Assembly (NCBI RefSeq): GCF_036569345.1
Contig: NZ_DATCQT010000164.1
Span: 1-64,000 of the forward strand
Direction of reading: 5' to 3'
From: Clostridium_AD sp036569345
GTDB lineage: Bacteria; Bacillota; Clostridia; Clostridiales; Clostridiaceae
DNA length: 64,000 nt
Shown here piece after piece: positions 1-7,454 of this stretch. The stretch's first letter is position 1, and every line of letters begins with the position of its first letter. The translations under genes and the position numbers were made by a program. The notes beneath the pieces were generated by a model. It had not been told where the DNA came from and did no database searches. It worked only from the letters and a program-made list of their open reading frames with translations.

Positions 1-114
<114 letters not shown>

Positions 115-338
115 AAAAGTTTACACTTTTTTAGTTGAAATAATTAATCTGCGCCAACTGTAAAGTTGGTTAGCAAGCTCATTACATACTTTTTAGTCTT
201 ACGACTAAAATATTACTTTTTTCTAAAGTAATTAACTGGTTAAAATAAAATGTTATTTCATTTCTTTACCTATTTCTCTGTTTAATTTTCAAAGACCAGT
301 TTAATCTATTTGTTCGTCAACAAGTGACTACTTTTCAT

Positions 339-367
339 ATTATATCAGTTGTATTTGTTCATGTCAA
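339..367 (-). promoter_or_regulatory. rRNA operon promoter
   Basis: On the minus strand a perfect -35 TTGACA (362-367) and -10 TATAAT (339-344) are separated by 17 nt. They lie about 225 nt upstream of the 16S 5' end and point at it. Both hexamers match the sigma-A consensus exactly, as expected of an rRNA promoter. The 115-338 stretch is the transcribed 16S leader; I see no gene in it. Confidence 0.9.
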
Positions 368-421
368 TATTTTTAAAATATTTAATAATATTTAGAATCT
401 AAGTTCCTCAACTCTAACTGA

Positions 422-453
422 GGACAAGTAATAATAATTATTATTACTTGTCC
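422..453. repeat. 32-bp perfect palindrome upstream of the rRNA promoter
   Basis: GGACAAGTAATAATAA is followed directly by its exact reverse complement, giving a perfect 32-bp dyad with no loop. It lies between the rRNA promoter and the glutaredoxin gene. Neither side has a clear U-tract, so it is not a typical intrinsic terminator. Its role is unknown. Confidence 0.7.
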
Positions 454-494
454 CCAAATCATACAGAGAGGATGCAATTAAGATAACTACCTCA

Positions 495-524
495 AAGAAA
501 AAGAAGCCATATTAGCTTCTTTTC
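495..524 (-). terminator. Terminator after the glutaredoxin gene
   Basis: On the minus strand AAAGAAGC and GCTTCTTT form a stem, followed by a T-rich run. It starts about 20 nt beyond the glutaredoxin stop codon. Confidence 0.7.
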
Positions 525-544
525 CTCATTTATATCCTATTATT

Positions 545-775
545 TTATATACCTAATAAAGCGACTACTTTTTCCTTATCAAACCCAACCATTTCTTCTC
601 CATTTATATCTATTATTGGAACCGACCTATATCCTTTTTTTATGAGTGCTTTTTTTGCTTCAAGATTTTCAGAAATATTATGCTCTATATATTCAATATT
701 ATTTTCTTCGAAAAACTCCTTAGCCATATGACAAAATCCACAAGCATTACTTGTATAAATCTCAATTTTATTCAT
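545..775 (-). CDS. Glutaredoxin-like (NrdH-type) thiol-disulfide oxidoreductase
   Basis: This 76-residue cytoplasmic protein has a thioredoxin fold of minimal glutaredoxin size. The redox motif CGFC is at residues 12-15, the cis-proline loop (SVPI) lies in the middle, and the C-terminal GFD motif fits the glutaredoxin/NrdH family. Such proteins pass electrons to ribonucleotide reductase or reduce protein disulfides; the partner cannot be told from sequence. The ATG start follows an AAAGGAGAG ribosome site. The gene stands alone with its own terminator. Confidence 0.85.
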   Translation of the reverse strand: MNKIEIYTSNACGFCHMAKEFFEENNIEYIEHNISENLEAKKALIKKGYRSVPIIDINGEEMVGFDKEKVVALLGI

Positions 776-981
776 AAATAATCTCTCCTTTATTTTGACT
801 CTTTCAACTTACATCCCATACCTTTCAATTTATTTTCATACTACCATTTTTCTTTTACTGAGTCAATAATATTAGTTTTTAATTTTTAATTTTTATAGAT
901 TTTGAATTTAAATAAATAACAATTATTTAACTAGTATTCCACTAAATTTAATAATAAATAATAATATTTTTGTATTTTAGG

Positions 982-1010
982 TTTACATATATTTTTTATA
1001 ATATTATGAT
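982..1010 (+). promoter_or_regulatory. Probable hydE promoter
   Basis: TTTACA (982-987), a 17-nt spacer and TATGAT (1005-1010) form a sigma-A-like promoter about 90 nt before hydE. The rest of the 776-1100 interval is AT-rich with no ORF that I can support. Confidence 0.6.
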
Positions 1011-1028
1011 AGTCTTAACACTATGTGT

Positions 1029-1063
1029 TAGTTACAAAATAATTTATAAGTATTTTGTAACTA
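1029..1063 (+). repeat. Perfect hairpin in the hydE 5' untranslated region
   Basis: TAGTTACAAAATA (1029-1041) and its exact reverse complement (1051-1063) flank a 9-nt loop. This 13-bp stem lies between the promoter and the ribosome site and lacks a U-tract. It could be an operator or an mRNA structure. Confidence 0.65.
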
Positions 1064-1100
1064 GGTAACTAAAAATATAAATATGGGGAGGTGCCAAATA

Positions 1101-2144
1101 ATGATTAAACTATTAGAAGCTATAAATAATGCAAAAATAACTCATAAGTTAACCAAAGATGAAATCATCTCTATTTTAAGTTGTAATTATTTAGACCAAG
1201 AATTATTTAACGCCGCTGATGAGGTACGCAAAAAATATGTAAGCGATGAAGTTCATCTTAGAGGTCTTATTGAATTTACTAACATTTGTAAAAACAATTG
1301 TCTTTATTGTGGTCTCAGGCGGGATAACAAAAATTTAGTTAAATATAGATTAACTGTGGAACAAATTTTAGACTTTGCCACTAAAGCAAAAACTATCGGC
1401 TATAAAACTATAGTACTTCAAGGTGGCGAAGATGATTATTATACAAGGGATATAGTAGTCAAAATAATTAAGGGTATTAAAGCTTTAGATTTAGCCCTGA
1501 CTTTAAGTATAGGTGAAAAAACTTATGATGAATACAAAGCTTTTAAAGATGCTGGCGCCGATAGATATCTTCTAAGAATTGAAACAACAGATAAAAAACT
1601 ATATGAAGATTTGGATCCAGGCATGAGTCATGAAACCAGACTGAATTGCTTGAAAAATTTAAAAGAATTAGGGTTTGAAGTTGGAACAGGTGTTATGGTT
1701 GGTCTTCCAAACCAAACAATAGAATCATATGCTGATGATATATTGTTTTTCAAAGAAATAAACGCTGACATGTTGGGCATAGGACCTTTTATTCCAAATG
1801 AAGACACACCACTTGCAAATGTCAAAGGTCGAGAACTCACTATGGCACTTAAGGTAATGGCTATAACTCGTTTACTCCTACCAGACATCAATATACCTGC
1901 AACAACTGCTATGGAGTCCTTAGCCAAAAACGGAAGATTAATGGCTCTGCAAAGTGGTGCCAATGTAGTTATGCCAAATGTCACAGAAGGTGAATATAGA
2001 AAATATTACGCACTTTATCCTGGAAAGATATGTACTGGAGATACTCCAATTCATTGTCGCGGATGCATAACCGGTAAAATTAATAGTATTGGAAGAACAA
2101 TTTCAACTAATTATGGATTTAGAGGAGATAAACCTAATAAATAA
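1101..2144 (+). CDS. hydE: [FeFe]-hydrogenase maturase HydE (radical SAM)
   Basis: HydE is a radical-SAM enzyme that, with HydF and HydG, builds the 2Fe subcluster of the [FeFe]-hydrogenase H-cluster. The SAM-binding cluster motif CX3CX2C is at Cys63, Cys67 and Cys70 (ICKNNCLYCGLRR). A second C-terminal CX7CX2C set is present at Cys311, 319 and 322, the accessory cluster site seen in some HydE proteins. The frame is open from an ATG at 1083, but that codon overlaps the GGGGAGGTG ribosome site; the ATG at 1101, 7-8 nt after it, is the likely start (347 residues). hydF, hydG and the hydrogenase are not in this window. HydE resembles BioB and PylB, but the CGLRR context and length favour HydE. 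Confidence 0.92.
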   Translation: MIKLLEAINNAKITHKLTKDEIISILSCNYLDQELFNAADEVRKKYVSDEVHLRGLIEFTNICKNNCLYCGLRRDNKNLVKYRLTVEQILDFATKAKTIGYKTIVLQGGEDDYYTRDIVVKIIKGIKALDLALTLSIGEKTYDEYKAFKDAGADRYLLRIETTDKKLYEDLDPGMSHETRLNCLKNLKELGFEVGTGVMVGLPNQTIESYADDILFFKEINADMLGIGPFIPNEDTPLANVKGRELTMALKVMAITRLLLPDINIPATTAMESLAKNGRLMALQSGANVVMPNVTEGEYRKYYALYPGKICTGDTPIHCRGCITGKINSIGRTISTNYGFRGDKPNK

Positions 2145-2155
2145 TTTTATATCAT

Positions 2156-2182
2156 AAAAAAAGAGCTCAAGGCTCTTTTTTT
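2156..2182. terminator. Terminator between hydE and the 44-residue ORF
   Basis: AAGAGC, a 5-nt loop and GCTCTT are flanked by A and T runs, so the hairpin can work in both directions. Its T-run overlaps the stop codon of the convergent small ORF. Confidence 0.8.
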
Positions 2183-2315
2183 AGCGAAATGTATGTTTCG
2201 CTTCTTTAATTGGTTTATTATTAACTGGTTCACCTTCTGCATCCTTAATTCCAGGCTTGTTGTGTTTCTTATTTAAATCATGCTGTATATTCATTTTTGT
2301 AGCTTTATTGGGCAT
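2181..2315 (-). CDS. Small hypothetical protein (44 residues)
   Basis: This short ORF starts with ATG at 2315 after a strong AAAGGGGGAG ribosome site 5-6 nt upstream and ends at TAA inside the hydE terminator. The product is very hydrophilic and basic, rich in Lys, Asn and His, starting MPNKATKMNIQ and ending EAKHTFR, with no Cys and no membrane segment. I do not recognise the family. The ribosome site and complete frame support translation; the composition resembles small spore or stress proteins only loosely. Confidence 0.6.
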   Translation of the reverse strand: MPNKATKMNIQHDLNKKHNKPGIKDAEGEPVNNKPIKEAKHTFR

Positions 2316-2455
2316 TAAAAACTCCCCCTTTCTAGAATTATATTATCCTAGAAAGGTAGTTTCTATTCTATATTTTTAATATTTATAATCTTTGTATCAT
2401 TAAAAGTTCTGTTTGATGTAATAAATCTTGTACAGTTTTTTTATATAATATTATA

Positions 2456-3091
2456 TTAACGAATAAAATTCATAAATATTTTTTCTTCTCTTTCTGGTGC
2501 TTTAATATTCTCTTTTCCGTTTTCAACAAGTTTCATAAGCCATGCCATATTCTTCCCAAGCACTCTCATAATTTGTACACCCTCTTCATCTTGTAAAACT
2601 TCACCAGGTGTTGTGCCATTAATGACATTCCAATAATTTGAGGTTGGAATTAACATTTCCGAATAATTAATATAGTTGTTTAACTGATTGAAGGTTGGAA
2701 TCCCACCAGCACGTCTTACAGCAACAACAGTTGTGCCAACCTTATGTCTTAACATTGAATCATTATTACCTGCAACATAGAAAGCTCTATCTAAAAATGA
2801 TTTCATAGTCCCTCCCATTGATGCGTAATGTACAGGGGATCCTAAAATTATTCCATCTGCTTCTTTCATTTTTTGAATCCACTCATTAACCTCATCACCA
2901 GGTAGCACACATTTTTCATTTTTATTCTTTGCACATTGATTACAAGCAATACATCCTCTTATGGACTTGTTTCCAACATGAATAATTTCCGTTTCTATTC
3001 CTTCTATTTCGAGCTCATTTGCAACCATTTTTAATGCATGATAAGTATTGCCCTGTTTATTTGGACTTCCGTTGAAAGCTACGACTTTCAT
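2456..3091 (-). CDS. Iron-sulfur flavoprotein / NADPH-dependent FMN reductase family
   Basis: This 211-residue flavodoxin-fold protein has the N-terminal FMN phosphate loop FNGSPNKQGNT. A compact cysteine motif CX2CX2CX7C (Cys47, 50, 53, 61) is the arrangement that binds a 4Fe-4S cluster in Isf-type flavoproteins. The GSPVHYASMGGTMKSFLDR segment is the usual second FMN loop of the family. It probably shuttles electrons between ferredoxin or NAD(P)H and an unknown acceptor. The ATG has an AGGAGG site just upstream. It lies 60 nt from the next gene downstream and may be cotranscribed with it. Confidence 0.85.
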   Translation of the reverse strand: MKVVAFNGSPNKQGNTYHALKMVANELEIEGIETEIIHVGNKSIRGCIACNQCAKNKNEKCVLPGDEVNEWIQKMKEADGIILGSPVHYASMGGTMKSFLDRAFYVAGNNDSMLRHKVGTTVVAVRRAGGIPTFNQLNNYINYSEMLIPTSNYWNVINGTTPGEVLQDEEGVQIMRVLGKNMAWLMKLVENGKENIKAPEREEKIFMNFIR

Positions 3092-3150
3092 TTGTAAAAC
3101 CTCCTTTTATATTTGCCACTATTATACCTATAAGCAAATTCATTATTTTG

Positions 3151-3435
3151 TTATATCTTTTTATATATATTAATCACTGACTGACCTTCTTTTAGCTCTG
3201 CAAATTTGGGAACAATACTAGTAAAATGTTCTGAGGCATTATGAATTTTAACAGCATCGTCATTTTCCCACTCTTCTATAAATGCTAATATATTAGACTT
3301 ATTAGCATCTTGATATAAATTGTAGGATATGTTTCCTTTTTCTTTTCTGCTTTCACTAATAAGTCTTTCTGCTAAAATTTTGAATTCCTCTACTTTTTCC
3401 TGTTTTATTGAATTTTTTGCCACTATAGTAATCAT
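3151..3435 (-). CDS. Antibiotic biosynthesis monooxygenase (ABM) domain protein
   Basis: This small ferredoxin-like alpha/beta protein of about 94 residues belongs to the YgiN/ABM group. Hallmarks are the ITIVAKNSIKQEKVEEF start, the KGNISYNLYQD strand and the EEWENDDAVKIHNAS-HF segment. Members act as dimers on quinols or related aromatics, or bind haem; the substrate is unknown. The frame is also open from a GTG at 3447, but that codon almost touches the AAAGGAGC ribosome site, so the ATG at 3435 is preferred. The flavoprotein gene next to it suggests a shared redox role. Confidence 0.75.
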   Translation of the reverse strand: MITIVAKNSIKQEKVEEFKILAERLISESRKEKGNISYNLYQDANKSNILAFIEEWENDDAVKIHNASEHFTSIVPKFAELKEGQSVINIYKKI

Positions 3436-3576
3436 TAAAATTTTCACGCTCCTTTAAGCTATTTTAAATCAAATACATTTCTATTTTAAAGTATACGCCA
3501 TTAGAAAATATAGAACAAGTATGCACTTTTTTGTAAGATACCTTGGGAAAGGTTATTTATTCTAAATCAAATATTT

Positions 3577-4359
3577 CTACATAGAAGCTATAACATTATA
3601 AACACCATCTTCGTTATTGCTTTCTGTTATAAAATTAGCATGTTTTTTCACTTCTTCTGGGGCATTCCTCATTGCATAACTATAATGTGCTGCTTTAAAC
3701 ATAGTTAAATCATTATAATAATCACCAAAAACCATTGTATTATTTTGATCTATTTTAAATTTTTCTTGTAGTATTTTTATAGCACTTCCTTTACTTATGC
3801 CTTTATTCATTATATCTATAAATTTACCTCCAGATACAACAAATTCAAGTTTCTCATCCAATTTTTCTTTCAAATGATTTATTATAGCGGAACTTACGCC
3901 ACCTGCCATATAATAAGTAATCTTATATATTGGACTTTTTAATTCACTAAAAGATTTCAATTTTACCACAGGCACATCAACGCAGGTGAGCTCATGAAAA
4001 ATAACTTTTGATGGATTTACTATAAATGCTTCATTTTCTCCAGCTAAAAACATTTCTTCTCCTAGTTGTGGATTTAAATTTATTACGTGTTCTATTTCTT
4101 CTTTGGCAATATTATTTGAATATAGCGTTTTTCCTTTGTTATTATACTTAATAAGAGCTCCATTATGTGCAATGAATATCATATCCGTATTTACCTTTTT
4201 AAAATTTAAGCTCAGTTGCGAATAAAATCTGCCACTCGCCGCCGCGAATTTTATATCCTTCTCATTCAAATCATGTATCAAACCAAATATTTTTTCATCT
4301 ATATTCCCTTTATCATTTAATAAAGTTCCATCCATATCAGTTGCAATAAGTTTTATAAT
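3577..4359 (-). CDS. Cof-type HAD-superfamily phosphatase with a probable ATT start codon
   Basis: This is a Cof/YidA-like haloacid dehalogenase phosphatase acting on sugar phosphates or similar small substrates. Motif I (DMDGT) holds the nucleophile Asp, motif II is in AAASGRF, the motif III Lys is in GISKGSA, and motif IV is GDYYNDLTM. The first ATG in frame is at 4335, but starting there would remove the first Asp of DMDGT, the nucleophile. Upstream the frame is open to a stop with no ATG, GTG or TTG. An AAGGGGG ribosome site (4368-4374) lies 8 nt before an ATT codon (4357-4359), which would give the usual family start MIKLIATDMDGT (260 residues). An ATA codon directly after it is a second possibility. 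Confidence 0.85.
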   Translation of the reverse strand: MIKLIATDMDGTLLNDKGNIDEKIFGLIHDLNEKDIKFAAASGRFYSQLSLNFKKVNTDMIFIAHNGALIKYNNKGKTLYSNNIAKEEIEHVINLNPQLGEEMFLAGENEAFIVNPSKVIFHELTCVDVPVVKLKSFSELKSPIYKITYYMAGGVSSAIINHLKEKLDEKLEFVVSGGKFIDIMNKGISKGSAIKILQEKFKIDQNNTMVFGDYYNDLTMFKAAHYSYAMRNAPEEVKKHANFITESNNEDGVYNVIASM

Positions 4360-4419
4360 AAGTATTTCCCCCTTAGTAACGTTTAAGTAGATGTATTAAC
4401 AAGTAATTCTTTAATAACA

Positions 4420-4458
4420 AAAATGGGCTATAAACGAACTAGTGTTCATTTATAGCTC
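4420..4458 (-). terminator. Terminator after htpG
   Basis: Two 15-nt arms (4425-4439 and 4444-4458) pair with a 4-nt loop and a few G-U pairs. On the minus strand they are followed by ATTTTTG. The hairpin lies about 40 nt beyond the htpG stop. Confidence 0.8.
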
Positions 4459-4495
4459 ATAAATTTCTTAAATTTTTATTGTTAATGCGTTTTTG

Positions 4496-6376
4496 TTATT
4501 TCATCACTTTACATATATTATTTGTAAATTCTACTGGATCATTAATTGGTAATCCTTCAATGAGTAGAGCTTGATTATATAATATATTAGTATATAAATC
4601 TAATTTGTCTTTATCTTTTTCAAAAGACTCCTTAAGTACTTTAAACATATCATTATTTATATTTATTTCTAAAACCTTGTCTGCTTTTACATTTTCGTTG
4701 TTAGGCATAGAATTTAATGTTTTTTCCATTTCTATTGTAAGGTCACCATCATTTGATAAACATACTGGGTAATTTTTAAGTCTTTTAGATGCTCTAACAT
4801 CCTTAACTTTACCTGCTAAAGCAATTTTCATATGTTCAAATAATTCTTTATTATCTTTTTCATCAGTGCTAGAAGGATTTTCTTTTTCATCCACTTCTAT
4901 TCCTAAATCACCACTTGATACGGATTTAAATTCCTTTTCTTTATACTTCATTATCATTCTTATAGCAAATTCGTCTACTTCATCAGTAAAATATAAAATT
5001 TCGAATCCTTTATCTGATACCATCTCAATTTGTGGTAATTTTTCAATTCTTTCATTTGATTCTCCAGAAGCATAATAAATATATTTTTGATCTTCTGGCA
5101 TTCTAGAAACATATTCATCTAAAGTAACATTTTTTTTCTCCTTTGATGAATAAAACAACAATAAGTCTTGCAAAGTATCTTTATTACTACCAAAATCGCT
5201 ATAAATACCATACTTTAGTTGTCTTCCAAATGATTTGTAGAATTCTTCATACTCTTGTCTTTCATTTTTAAGTAAATTATCTAACTCATTTTTAATTTTA
5301 GTTTTAATGTTTTTAGCTATAAGTTTAAGTTGCCTATCATGTTGTAATACTTCTCTAGATATATTAAGTGATAAGTCTTCTGAATCAACTATTCCTTTTA
5401 CAAAACTAAAATAGTCAGGTAATAAATCTGCACACTTGTTCATAATTAATACACCACTTGAATATAGTTCTAAGCCTTTTTCATATTCCTTAGTATAGAA
5501 ATCATAAGGTGTTTTTTCTGGTATATACAAAATTGAATTGTAACTTATAGTACCATCAACACTTATATGAATATGCCTCGCTGGTTTGTCAAAGCCATAG
5601 TGCTTTTCAGCATAGAAATTATTATAATCTTCATCAGTAAGTTCACTTTTGTTTTTTCTCCATATCGGAACCATGCTGTTTACAGTCTTTTCAACTATTA
5701 TATCCTCGTATTCTGTTTCACTACCTTCTTTAAGTCTTGATTCACTTATATCCATTTTAATTGGATACCTAATAAAATCTGAGTATTTCTTTATAATAGA
5801 TTGTAATCCGTGTTCATCAAGATATTTATCAAAATTATCATCTTCTGTATTCTCTTTTATTTTAAGTGAAATCTCTGTACCAACAGAATCTTTTACGCAA
5901 GGTTCTATAGTATATCCTTCTGCTCCAGTAGACTCCCACTTATAAGCCTTATCACTACCAAAAACTTTACTTATAACAGTAATATTATCTGCTACCATAA
6001 ATGCTGAATAGAATCCTACTCCAAATTGACCAATTATATCATATCCATCTTTTATTTCATTTTCTTTTTTGAAATCCAAAGATCCACTTTTAGCTATAAC
6101 TCCAAGGTTATCACTAAGCTCCTCCTCTGTCATTCCAATTCCAGTATCAGAAATTTTCACTGTTCTAGTTTTTTTATCAGTTGCTATTGTAATGTAGTAA
6201 TTACTTTTCTCAAAATTTAATGAATCATCTGCTAATGTCTTATAATAAATTTTATCAATAGCATCACTTGCATTTGAGATAAGTTCTCTTAAAAAAATAT
6301 CTCTATGAGTATATATTGAATTTACCATCATATCTAAAATTCTCTTAGACTCCGTTTTAAACTGCTTTTTTTCCAA
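4496..6376 (-). CDS. htpG: Chaperone protein HtpG (bacterial Hsp90)
   Basis: HtpG is the ATP-dependent Hsp90 chaperone of the cytosol. The 626-residue length is normal. The N-terminal GHKL ATPase domain shows NASDAIDK, the DTGIGMT nucleotide motif and GQFGVGFYSAFMVAD. The middle domain has the SREVLQHDRQLK segment, and the C-terminal dimerisation domain is complete. The ATG follows an AAAGGGGAA ribosome site. A perfect CIRCE operator lies about 45 nt upstream, so HrcA repression is expected. It is a monocistronic unit with its own terminator. Confidence 0.97.
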   Translation of the reverse strand: MEKKQFKTESKRILDMMVNSIYTHRDIFLRELISNASDAIDKIYYKTLADDSLNFEKSNYYITIATDKKTRTVKISDTGIGMTEEELSDNLGVIAKSGSLDFKKENEIKDGYDIIGQFGVGFYSAFMVADNITVISKVFGSDKAYKWESTGAEGYTIEPCVKDSVGTEISLKIKENTEDDNFDKYLDEHGLQSIIKKYSDFIRYPIKMDISESRLKEGSETEYEDIIVEKTVNSMVPIWRKNKSELTDEDYNNFYAEKHYGFDKPARHIHISVDGTISYNSILYIPEKTPYDFYTKEYEKGLELYSSGVLIMNKCADLLPDYFSFVKGIVDSEDLSLNISREVLQHDRQLKLIAKNIKTKIKNELDNLLKNERQEYEEFYKSFGRQLKYGIYSDFGSNKDTLQDLLLFYSSKEKKNVTLDEYVSRMPEDQKYIYYASGESNERIEKLPQIEMVSDKGFEILYFTDEVDEFAIRMIMKYKEKEFKSVSSGDLGIEVDEKENPSSTDEKDNKELFEHMKIALAGKVKDVRASKRLKNYPVCLSNDGDLTIEMEKTLNSMPNNENVKADKVLEININNDMFKVLKESFEKDKDKLDLYTNILYNQALLIEGLPINDPVEFTNNICKVMK

Positions 6377-6421
6377 TTAAAATTTCCCCTTTCGTACCGT
6401 TATTCTTATTTTTTGGTTTTG

Positions 6422-6448
6422 TTAGCACTCTATGTGTTTGAGTGCTAA
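6422..6448. promoter_or_regulatory. CIRCE operator (HrcA-binding site) upstream of htpG
   Basis: TTAGCACTC (6422-6430), a 9-nt spacer and GAGTGCTAA (6440-6448) match the CIRCE consensus exactly. It lies in the htpG leader, downstream of a possible minus-strand promoter with TTGACA at 6482-6487 and TATTTT at 6459-6464 (17-nt spacer). CIRCE is the target of the HrcA repressor. Confidence 0.95.
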
Positions 6449-6500
6449 CGATAATTATAAAATACACCTTTTTTTAAGATTTGTCAATGTGAGTAGTATC

Positions 6501-6893
6501 TTATTTTGCCATTATAAGTAGATCCTTCTTTAATATATGACTTACCAACCACTCATTTAAAAAAGTTAATATCCCCATTATGGCTTCATCTTGGTTTTCA
6601 TCAATTTTACTTAAATCAACTTCATCCATCTTTTTAATGAAAAATGCATGGTCTATTTTTTGGGTAAATAATCTTTTATAATTTATACTTACCATATACT
6701 CTTCTTCAGCTTTAAAATGATAAACAGTATACTCTTTTAATTCTTCTATTACCCCTACTATTTTATCGTATTTATCAATATCATATGGATCTATAAGTAA
6801 TTGATAAGCCCTTTCTCCTATTTCAAAAAGTCTTTCATGTTCTGCATCAATCTTTTGATTATAAGTTTTATATTTTTCCTTCATCTCAAACAT
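6501..6893 (-). CDS. Bacteriohemerythrin
   Basis: This 130-residue four-helix protein has the di-iron ligands of hemerythrins: His19 (DAEHERLF), His59 and Glu63 (HFKAEEEYM), His82 (DHAFF), His119 and Asp124 (HILKKD). It should reversibly bind O2 and, in an anaerobe, may scavenge or sense oxygen. The ATG is preceded by GGGGAGGAG. It is a single-domain soluble protein with no fused signalling domain. Confidence 0.88.
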   Translation of the reverse strand: MFEMKEKYKTYNQKIDAEHERLFEIGERAYQLLIDPYDIDKYDKIVGVIEELKEYTVYHFKAEEEYMVSINYKRLFTQKIDHAFFIKKMDEVDLSKIDENQDEAIMGILTFLNEWLVSHILKKDLLIMAK

Positions 6894-7063
6894 TAATTAA
6901 TCTCCTCCCCGCTTGAATTAATTTTAATATATTATATAGGTTATAGTTACTTCCTTAATAGCTATTAATATTATATCTTTATCTTACTTTGTTTTAATTT
7001 AATTTACAAGAATAATTAATCAAAATTTTCATTTACAATAAGTTCTCATTAATAAAATACATA

Positions 7064-7092
7064 TTGACAAATATTAATTTACGATGTATAGT
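7064..7092 (+). promoter_or_regulatory. trp operon promoter
   Basis: TTGACA (7064-7069), a 17-nt spacer and TATAGT (7087-7092) lie just before the T-box leader. Position and match to consensus make this the likely trpEGDCFBA promoter. The 6894-7063 stretch shows nothing else that I can support. Confidence 0.85.
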
Positions 7093-7315
7093 GTTAAACA
7101 ATATCAATGAACAGGAAGAGTAGATAAGGGAGTTTAGTTTAAGCGAACCTGGAAAAGTGAAAGCTGGGTACTGTAACTCTTATTGAATGGGTCTGTGAGA
7201 TGTGATGCGAACTAGTAGTAGCATTTACCGGAGTGTCTACCGTTACATGGACAGGGCAATCGAGAAATCCGTGCCTGACAAAGATAGTTATTTAGGTGGT
7301 AAAGCGAAATTTTAC

Positions 7316-7354
7316 ATTTCGTCCTTTAATAGGATGAGGTGTTTTTATTTTTTT
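7316..7354 (+). terminator. First terminator in the trp T-box leader
   Basis: ATTTCGTCC (7316-7324) pairs with GGATGAGGT (7332-7340), including G-U pairs, followed by a long T-run broken by one A. It follows the degenerate T-box at 7291-7306 as terminators follow T-boxes. Confidence 0.75.
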
Positions 7355-7388
7355 GTATCATAATAACTAATATGGGTGGCACCGCGGT

Positions 7389-7422
7389 CACTTCGTCCCA
7401 TTATACGGATGAAGTGTTTTTT
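7389..7422 (+). terminator. Second terminator in the trp T-box leader
   Basis: CACTTCGTCC (7389-7398) pairs with GGATGAAGTG (7407-7416), followed by TTTTTT. Its 5' arm overlaps the 3' part of the canonical T-box antiterminator, as expected for alternative folds. Confidence 0.9.
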
Positions 7423-7454
7423 GTTGTACAAAAAAATAAAGAGGTGGTAATAAA

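Larger units (their letters stand above)
7100..7422 (+). promoter_or_regulatory. Trp-specific T-box riboswitch with two terminator modules
   Basis: The leader has the T-box stem I start with the AGTA side (AGAGTAGA) and the opposing GAA followed by TGG (7188-7190). Folding ATAAGGGAGTT against AACTCTTAT places that TGG in the specifier loop, so tRNA-Trp is the effector. A canonical T-box (ATGGGTGGCACCGCGG, 7372-7387) precedes the last terminator; its TGGC bulge pairs with the GCCA end of tRNA-Trp. A second, degenerate T-box (TTTAGGTGGTAAAGCG, 7291-7306) with its own terminator lies just upstream. Uncharged tRNA-Trp should switch both to antitermination. Confidence 0.92.

Noticed and set aside
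1083..1100. Start of hydE at the ATG at 1083
   Set aside because: That ATG forms part of the GGGGAGGTG ribosome site; the ATG at 1101 is correctly spaced.
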